DNA of 43,839 nt, taken from assembly GCA_002345215.1 (NCBI GenBank), contig DDVH01000010.1:1-43839 (forward strand). Direction: 5' to 3'. Positions 38,967 through 43,839 of this stretch are shown here, piece after piece. Below the pieces are notes generated by a model. The model ran no database searches and was not told where the DNA came from. It saw only the letters and a list, made by a program, of their open reading frames with translations. Within the stretch, counting starts at the first letter, position 1; each line of letters begins with the position of its first letter. The translations under genes and the position numbers were made by a program. The DNA comes from Anaerolineales bacterium UBA2317. Its GTDB lineage: Bacteria > Chloroflexota > Anaerolineae > Anaerolineales > Villigracilaceae.

Positions 38967-40358
38967 TTAGCGGACGAGTAATGATTCCTGATAGCCATGC
39001 AGTTTTAATTCTGCATCAATGTTTTGGAAGGTGTCACGTACCACACCAACCACAATCAACAAACCTGATGATGTAATTAAGAAAATACTTGTTTGCGAAC
39101 TTGCGGCGGCAAGGCCAATCGCGCCAAGTAACAAACTGACTAAGAATGGCAAAATTGCCACAACACCTAAAAACACAGCACCAATTAAAGTAATGCGGCG
39201 TTGTACTGTACCTAAATATTTTTGAGTAGGAGCACCCGTATGCACACCCGGAATGCTGGCACCCATTTTCTTTAAGTTCTCACCATAATTTTGTTGGTCA
39301 AACATCACAGTGGTATAGAAAAATGTGAACGTAACCACCATAAGGAAGTAAATTAACCAGTACCCCCAATTGCTGGTAGCTCCAGTTGTATTACCAAAAA
39401 AGTTTTGGATGTTAAGGAAGAAATCTCTTACACCTGGGTTTTCACTATTCACAAACCAACTAGCAACAATAACTGGAAATTGCAAAATGGCACTCGCAAA
39501 AATCAATGGGATCATACCGGAAAGGTTAACCATTAGAGGTAATGTTCCCTTCACAGGCATAGACATTCGATTCCCAACGCGGCGACCGGGATACATAACA
39601 GGCACATTGCGACGACCTTGTTGTACGTACACAATCACCAACACGGTTAACACAATGACTACTAATGTTAATCCCAACATAACCCAGCGGGTTTGTTCAT
39701 CTGCGAGTAAAGCCACAAGTTGAGCAGGGATTTGTGAAACGATACCCGCGAAAATAATCAAAGACAAACCTTGACCACGAATACCATATTCTGAAATTAA
39801 TTCACCAAGCCAAATCGCGAACATAGTTCCAGCAGTCATCGCAATCAAAACTGTCCATGAGGCAAGCGCAGTATCTGGATTGGTTAATCCAAATGGCAAA
39901 ATTGGTTGACCAATTCCTGAGTTAATCGATAAAGAATTGAAAATGTTAATTTGACCAATTGCTGAAAGTGCCGCCATTGGAACTGCTAAATAGTATGTCC
40001 ATTTTTCTTGCCAACGACGACCTTCACGTGGGTCTTCTTGAATGCGCTTCTGCAATGAAGGGATGATTGGAATCAACAATTGCAGAATAATTTGGGCGGT
40101 GATGTATGGATACACACCCATTGATAACAATGAGAAGTTTGAAACTGTACCGCCGGAGAGCAAATCTAAGAAACCTAAGAAGTTACCTCCCGCCGCAGAA
40201 GAATTAAGAAATGCTTCAAGGATTTCTTGATTCACACCCGGAGCAGGCACATTTGCCGCCAAGCGATAAATCACCAACAGAATGAAAGTGATGATTAATT
40301 TACGGCGAATGTCTTCTGACTTCCAAAGATAGCGCCAACCTGAAAAAGTACTCTTCAT
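38967..40358 (-). CDS. secY: Protein translocase subunit SecY
   Basis: A 463-residue core channel of the Sec translocon with about ten transmembrane helices. Recognisable blocks are APGVN near the N-terminus, GGTVSNFSLLSMGVYPYITA (plug region), the QGRRNVPVMYPGRR cytoplasmic loop, LPLMVNLSGMIPLIFA, and KKMGASIPGVHTGAPTQKYL. Length is at the upper end of normal, from extended loops around the TM7-TM8 region. Located between rplO and adk. Confidence 0.97.
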   Translation of the reverse strand: MKSTFSGWRYLWKSEDIRRKLIITFILLVIYRLAANVPAPGVNQEILEAFLNSSAAGGNFLGFLDLLSGGTVSNFSLLSMGVYPYITAQIILQLLIPIIPSLQKRIQEDPREGRRWQEKWTYYLAVPMAALSAIGQINIFNSLSINSGIGQPILPFGLTNPDTALASWTVLIAMTAGTMFAIWLGELISEYGIRGQGLSLIIFAGIVSQIPAQLVALLADEQTRWVMLGLTLVVIVLTVLVIVYVQQGRRNVPVMYPGRRVGNRMSMPVKGTLPLMVNLSGMIPLIFASAILQFPVIVASWFVNSENPGVRDFFLNIQNFFGNTTGATSNWGYWLIYFLMVVTFTFFYTTVMFDQQNYGENLKKMGASIPGVHTGAPTQKYLGTVQRRITLIGAVFLGVVAILPFLVSLLLGAIGLAAASSQTSIFLITSSGLLIVVGVVRDTFQNIDAELKLHGYQESLLVR

Positions 40359-40373
40359 ACAAAGGTTCCTTTG

Positions 40374-40838
40374 CTACGAGCTTTCAGCAATCAATTCGAC
40401 AGAGCCGCCAGCTTTTTCAATTTTGGCTTTGGCAGAGGCGCTGATGCGATGAACACGAACTTTGAGGGCAATGCTCATGTCGCCGCGCCCCAACACAACT
40501 ATCGGGTTGCGTGAATCGCGTAACAGATGAGCGTCAGCGAGTGATTCAGGTGTCACTTCCCCATTGGCTTTGAAAGCCTGAGAAAGTTGGTCTAAATTCA
40601 CTTCGTTATATTCAATTTGATTTGGCGGGGTAAAGCCTTCACCGCGAATAAATGGCAAACGGCGATAGAACGGTAAGTTACCGCCTTGGCGATACAAGTG
40701 ACCGCCTTCGCCAGAACGTGCACCTGCACCTTTTGTACCGCGACCAGCAGTTTTACCTTGCCCTGCTGAAATACCGCGACCAACACGTTTGCGATTCTTT
40801 TTAGACCCAGGATTGGGTACGAGGTCATGTAATTTCAT
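40374..40838 (-). CDS. rplO: 50S ribosomal protein L15
   Basis: About 154 residues with the glycine-rich start MKLHDLVPNPGSKKNRKRVG, the GRGISAGQGKTAGRGTKGAG basic segment and the RIEGGQ-equivalent GEGGHLYRQGGNLPFYRRLP. The ATG at 40836-40838 is chosen; a TTG five codons earlier would overlap the end of rpmD. Its position between rpmD and secY is canonical. Confidence 0.96.
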   Translation of the reverse strand: MKLHDLVPNPGSKKNRKRVGRGISAGQGKTAGRGTKGAGARSGEGGHLYRQGGNLPFYRRLPFIRGEGFTPPNQIEYNEVNLDQLSQAFKANGEVTPESLADAHLLRDSRNPIVVLGRGDMSIALKVRVHRISASAKAKIEKAGGSVELIAESS

Positions 40839-40842
40839 CTTA

Positions 40843-41040
40843 TTACTCTTCAATCTTGAGCATGTGAATCACTTTGTTCAACATCCCGCGTAAAGCAGGT
40901 GTATCTTTATGCTCAACAGTTTGATGTAAACGGCGTAAACCTAAGGCTTTCACAGTTGCTTTTTGGTCTTTTGTATAACCAATTGAACTGCGAACCCAAG
41001 TTACGCGAATTGTTTTACCGGAGGTTTCTTTCTTAGGCAT
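40843..41040 (-). CDS. rpmD: 50S ribosomal protein L30
   Basis: A 65-residue L30: IRVTWVRSSIGYTKDQKATV then LGLRRLHQTVEHKDTPALRGM. Its start overlaps the rpsE stop by eight bases, indicating coupled translation. Canonical place between rpsE and rplO. Confidence 0.96.
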   Translation of the reverse strand: MPKKETSGKTIRVTWVRSSIGYTKDQKATVKALGLRRLHQTVEHKDTPALRGMLNKVIHMLKIEE

Positions 41041-41593
41041 GTTGCTTTCTCCGTTCCCAGAATGGGACTAGTTCATCTGCACGTTTGCCACGACGAGCCG
41101 CTTCAAGCGCAGGTGAACGCAAACCATCTAAAGCATCGAATGTAGCCATTACAACGTTTAAGACGTTCGCACTTCCCATTGATTTGGTTAAGATGTCGCG
41201 CACGCCAGCCACTTCCAACACAGCACGCACGCCTCCTGCCGCGATTACGCCTGTTCCTGCTGAGGCGGGCTTGAGAAACACCTTTGCACCAGCAGTTTTA
41301 CCTAATGCTTCGTGTGGAATGGTCGTACCGGAAATATTGACGGAGCGTAAATCTTTGCGAGCGCGTTCAGAGGCTTTACGCATTGCATCAGGCACAGCAT
41401 TGGCTTTGCCAATACCCATACCAACCGTACCTTTTTTATCACCAACTACAACAGTCACGCGGAAGCGAAAACGGCGACCACCCTTCACCACTTTTGCAAC
41501 ACGAGCAATTTCAATCACACGCTCTTCAAAAGCGTCTTGTGCTTCAAATTGTTGTTGCGGTTGTTGTCTTTCAGCTTTTTGTTTTTCTGCCAT
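41033..41593 (-). CDS. rpsE: 30S ribosomal protein S5
   Basis: About 186 residues: the double-stranded-RNA-binding fold with VIEIARVAKVVKGGRRFRFR, then VVGDKKGTVGMGIGKANAV and the C-terminal GVRAVLEVAGVRDILTKSMG. S5 acts in decoding fidelity. The ATG at 41591-41593 is used; a TTG four codons upstream overlaps the GGAG ribosome site. The C-terminal tail is slightly extended (RRGKRADELVPFWERRKQHA). Confidence 0.97.
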   Translation of the reverse strand: MAEKQKAERQQPQQQFEAQDAFEERVIEIARVAKVVKGGRRFRFRVTVVVGDKKGTVGMGIGKANAVPDAMRKASERARKDLRSVNISGTTIPHEALGKTAGAKVFLKPASAGTGVIAAGGVRAVLEVAGVRDILTKSMGSANVLNVVMATFDALDGLRSPALEAARRGKRADELVPFWERRKQHA

Positions 41594-41616
41594 ATCTTTC
41601 TCCAAAGGTTATAAAC

Positions 41617-41982
41617 CTAGAATTGCAAGCCGCCTTCGCGTGCACCATCTGCCAATGCTTTCACACGACCTGTGTAACGAAAACCACCACGGTCAAACAC
41701 AACCGAAGAAATGCCTTTTGATTTTGCGCGCTCAGCAATGGCTTTGCCAATTGCTTTGGCTTGTTCGGATTTCTTCATACCTTTAACTTGTGCACGCAAT
41801 TCTTTATCAACAGTAGAAGCAGAGACAACTGTGTTGCCATCTACATCATCAATCACTTGTGCATAAATACCAGTGATGCTTTTGAACACGTTCAAACGTG
41901 GGCGGTCTGGTGTGCCAATGACACTTCTGCGGACGCGGGCATGACGGCGTTCACGAGCAATTGTTCTATTTTTCTTAGCCAT
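41617..41982 (-). CDS. rplR: 50S ribosomal protein L18
   Basis: A 121-residue 5S-rRNA-binding protein with an arginine-rich N-terminus (RERRHARVRRSVIGTPDRPR), the LNVFKSITGIYAQVIDD strand, and the C-terminal VVFDRGGFRYTGRVKALADG signature ending EGGLQF. Between rplF and rpsE as usual. Confidence 0.97.
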   Translation of the reverse strand: MAKKNRTIARERRHARVRRSVIGTPDRPRLNVFKSITGIYAQVIDDVDGNTVVSASTVDKELRAQVKGMKKSEQAKAIGKAIAERAKSKGISSVVFDRGGFRYTGRVKALADGAREGGLQF

Positions 41983-41985
41983 GTG

Positions 41986-42534
41986 TTACTTGGCTCCTTT
42001 CCCGGCTTTACCAGCTTTACGGCGAACTTTCTCACCGAGATAGCGTAAGCCTTTGCCATGATAAGGTTCTGGTGGGCGCACTTTACGAATATTCGCGGCG
42101 ACCTGACCAACCAATTCTTTATCAAAACCAATTACTTTGATTTGACGAGTTTTTGCATCTGTTTCAAATTTGACGCCAGTTGGCGGATCAATTTTTACAG
42201 GATGCGAATAACCAACAAACAAAGCCAGTTTTTGTCCTTCCATTTCAGCGCGGTATCCCACGCCTTCCACTTCGAGGATAACTTCAAAACCCTTGCTAAC
42301 ACCATTAATCATGTTTGCTAATACAGCACGAGTTGTGCCATGCAAAGCACGTTCTTCAGGGTTATCAGAGTTACGGGTAATCTTCAACTGATTGTTTTCC
42401 ATTTGAATTGCAATCAAACTGGAAAACTCTCGTTGCATTTCACCTTTTGGTCCCTTCACACGCACTTTAGAACCATTAAGTTCAACTTGTACGCCTGTGG
42501 GAATTTCTACGGGTAAACGACCAATACGAGACAT
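41986..42534 (-). CDS. rplF: 50S ribosomal protein L6
   Basis: About 182 residues with MSRIGRLPVEIPTGVQVELN, then a duplicated L6 fold and the C-terminal signature VGQVAANIRKVRPPEPYHGK followed by GLRYLGE. The ATG at 42532-42534 is preceded by TAGGAG; an in-frame start nine codons upstream lies within the rpsH end and is not needed. Three bases separate it from rplR. Confidence 0.97.
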   Translation of the reverse strand: MSRIGRLPVEIPTGVQVELNGSKVRVKGPKGEMQREFSSLIAIQMENNQLKITRNSDNPEERALHGTTRAVLANMINGVSKGFEVILEVEGVGYRAEMEGQKLALFVGYSHPVKIDPPTGVKFETDAKTRQIKVIGFDKELVGQVAANIRKVRPPEPYHGKGLRYLGEKVRRKAGKAGKGAK

Positions 42535-42544
42535 ATTAAAACTC

Positions 42545-42958
42545 CTACCAGACCTTCGCAATAATCTCGCCGCCCACGCCTAACTGTCGAGCGCGTGCGC
42601 CGGTCATTACGCCTTTGGGAGTTGAAAGAATGGCAACGCCAATTCCAGAAAGCACCCAAGGGATGTCTGTTTTCTTGGTGTAGATGCGACGACCAGGCTT
42701 GCTGACGCGCTCTAAACCGGAAAGAACGGCTCGTCTTTCTCGGCGTTCACCAACATATTTTAATTTTAGGCGCAAAACTTTTTGTGTTTCGTTCTCGCCT
42801 TCTACAACTTCAAAACTTTCGAGAAAGCCTTCTTCTTTAAGAATTTTAGCAATCTCCAATTTAATTTTGGAGTTGGGTAATGCTACCGAAGCATGACCAG
42901 CCATCACCGCGTTTCGGATGCGGGTCAGCATATCAGCAATAGGGTCAGTAAATGACAT
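42545..42958 (-). CDS. rpsH: 30S ribosomal protein S8
   Basis: About 137 residues starting MSFTDPIADMLTRIRNA, with VLRLKLKYVGERRERRAV in the middle and the C-terminal STPKGVMTGARARQLGVGGE 16S-binding signature. A GGAGGT ribosome site lies just before the ATG at 42956-42958; the alternative GTG five codons upstream overlaps that site. S8 also represses the spc operon in E. coli; no matching mRNA site was identified here. Confidence 0.97.
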   Translation of the reverse strand: MSFTDPIADMLTRIRNAVMAGHASVALPNSKIKLEIAKILKEEGFLESFEVVEGENETQKVLRLKLKYVGERRERRAVLSGLERVSKPGRRIYTKKTDIPWVLSGIGVAILSTPKGVMTGARARQLGVGGEIIAKVW

Positions 42959-42977
42959 AATAACTACCTCCACCCGG

Positions 42978-43160
42978 CTACCAAGATGACTTCACGACGC
43001 CGGGGATATTACCCTTCAACGCCAATTCACGGAAACAAATTCGGCACAAACCAAAGCGGCGAATATATCCGCGTGGTCGTCCACATCGCTGACAGCGATT
43101 GCGCACCTGCACAGCATGGCGGCGGCGCAATTCACGATATTGCATACATTTCTTTGCCAT
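42978..43160 (-). CDS. rpsZ: 30S ribosomal protein S14, zinc-binding type Z
   Basis: A 60-residue short S14 with the zinc ligands C23, C26, C39 and C42 (CQRCGR then CRICFREL) and the final GNIPGVVKSSW typical of the type Z form. It lies between rplE and rpsH, three bases from the rplE stop. Confidence 0.97.
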   Translation of the reverse strand: MAKKCMQYRELRRRHAVQVRNRCQRCGRPRGYIRRFGLCRICFRELALKGNIPGVVKSSW

Positions 43161-43163
43161 AAG

Positions 43164-43715
43164 TTACGCTTCCTTTTTGCCAGTGAATGGCATTCCGAGC
43201 ATTTTCAATAATGCACGTGCTTCGTTATCATTTTTCGCGGATGTGACTAACGTAATTTCCATACCGCGTAATTTATCAATTTTGTCGTATTCAATTTCAG
43301 GGAATACCAATTGGTCTTTAAGACCCAATGTGTAATTTCCACGTCCATCAAACGAGTTGCCTGAAATACCACGAAAATCGCGCACACGTGGCAAAGCAAT
43401 ATTAACCAAACGGTCAAAGAACGCCCACATGCGTGGACCACGTAAGGTCACTTTGGCACCAATCAAACGACCTTCACGGAGTTTGAAATTTGCGATGCTC
43501 TTACGGGCTTTGGTTTGAATCGGTTTTTGACCTGCAATTTGAGTCAAATCACTGGTTGCCGCTTCAAGTGCTTTGGGGTTATCCATGGCTTCACCCAAAC
43601 CAATGTTGATAACAATTTTTTCTAAACGTGGCACTTGCATTACGTTTTTGAAACCAAAGTTTTTCAACAAGGCTGGCGCTACATCTTTTTTGTAAAGTTC
43701 TTGCATTCTATTCAT
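43164..43715 (-). CDS. rplE: 50S ribosomal protein L5
   Basis: About 183 residues: the N-terminal MQELYKKDVAPALLKNFGFK, the 5S-binding QIAGQKPIQTKARKSIANFK and VTLRGPRMWAFFDRLVNIAL with PRVRDFRG. Three near-adjacent start codons exist (43724, 43721, 43715). I choose the ATG at 43715 (MNRMQEL) because GAAG lies eight bases upstream and it matches common L5 starts. Canonical place between rplX and rpsZ. Confidence 0.96.
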   Translation of the reverse strand: MNRMQELYKKDVAPALLKNFGFKNVMQVPRLEKIVINIGLGEAMDNPKALEAATSDLTQIAGQKPIQTKARKSIANFKLREGRLIGAKVTLRGPRMWAFFDRLVNIALPRVRDFRGISGNSFDGRGNYTLGLKDQLVFPEIEYDKIDKLRGMEITLVTSAKNDNEARALLKMLGMPFTGKKEA

Positions 43716-43732
43716 ATTCATCACTTCAACGA

Positions 43733-43839
43733 TTAATCAATCGTTGCCTCACAATTCTTGCAAACACGATGTGCGCCTTCATCATCACGTTGCACACCAA
43801 TGCGGGTTGGCTCACTGCATTTTGGGCAGACCAACATCA
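43733..43839 (-). CDS. rplX: 50S ribosomal protein L24, C-terminal part (5' end outside window)
   Basis: The window edge cuts this gene. The visible 34 residues read MLVCPKCSEPTRIGVQRDDE, then the rest ending CKNCEATID. The CPKC and CKNC pairs form the zinc ribbon found at the end of C+ type L24 proteins, and PTRIG is a known L24 block. The gene order (upstream of rplE) is canonical. The start lies beyond 43839. Confidence 0.9.
   Translation of the reverse strand, partial: MLVCPKCSEPTRIGVQRDDEGAHRVCKNCEATID

Noticed and set aside
41085..41786. Long plus-strand reading frame (233 codons) opposite rpsE and rplR
   Set aside because: It is antisense to two unmistakable ribosomal protein genes, has no ribosome site, and has a composition that mirrors their codons.

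Overview
The window is a dense, roughly 40-45 % GC bacterial chromosome segment with no gap over 300 bases between genes. Gene content suggests a Chloroflexota bacterium, probably class Anaerolineae: a zinc-type S14, a sufCBD-sufS-sufU operon, a YqeB-type molybdenum hydroxylase accessory protein, LysM/repeat lipoproteins and many short palindromic intergenic repeats. This placement is inferred from gene content and style, not from a search.

Left part (1-11 kb): the tail of a membrane protein coupled to yqeB; a response regulator with a degenerate GGDEF-like domain; glycogen genes glgA-malQ; tRNA-His close to hisS and a GNAT acetyltransferase; a methyltransferase, a PIG-L deacetylase and a DinB protein; then a LysM lipoprotein. 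Two clear intrinsic terminators flank the lipoprotein gene.

10.9-17.6 kb: an iron-sulfur assembly operon read leftward, sufC-sufB-sufD-(lysine-rich protein)-sufS-sufU-Rieske protein, behind a near-consensus promoter and ended by a strong terminator.

17.7-32.6 kb is the accessory part. It holds a secreted metallophosphoesterase with five Ig-like repeats, a B12-binding radical SAM enzyme, and an EamA exporter coupled to a GH16-fold protein. These are followed by a locus with two paralogous UbiA prenyltransferases around a methyltransferase, an SRPBCC protein and a cupin, then an NAD-dependent epimerase and a small membrane protein. A duplicated fragment of the epimerase 3' end follows the small gene. 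After it come an AT-rich unknown gene, a cytochrome P450 and a MazG protein with a leftover piece of a tetrapyrrole-methylase domain. The UbiA locus is the best candidate for an undescribed pathway (isoprenoid lipid or quinone modification), but its product cannot be read from sequence.

32.7-43.8 kb: the spc/alpha ribosomal protein block read leftward, rplX(partial)-rplE-rpsN-rpsH-rplF-rplR-rpsE-rpmD-rplO-secY-adk-map-rpmJ-rpsM-rpsK-rpsD-rpoA-rplQ-truA-rplM-rpsI. infA is missing from its usual place between map and rpmJ. A GNRA-capped hairpin lies between rpsD and rpoA.

Across the window, several families of short palindromic or short-period repeats occupy intergenic gaps and in several cases supply the stop codon of the adjacent gene.
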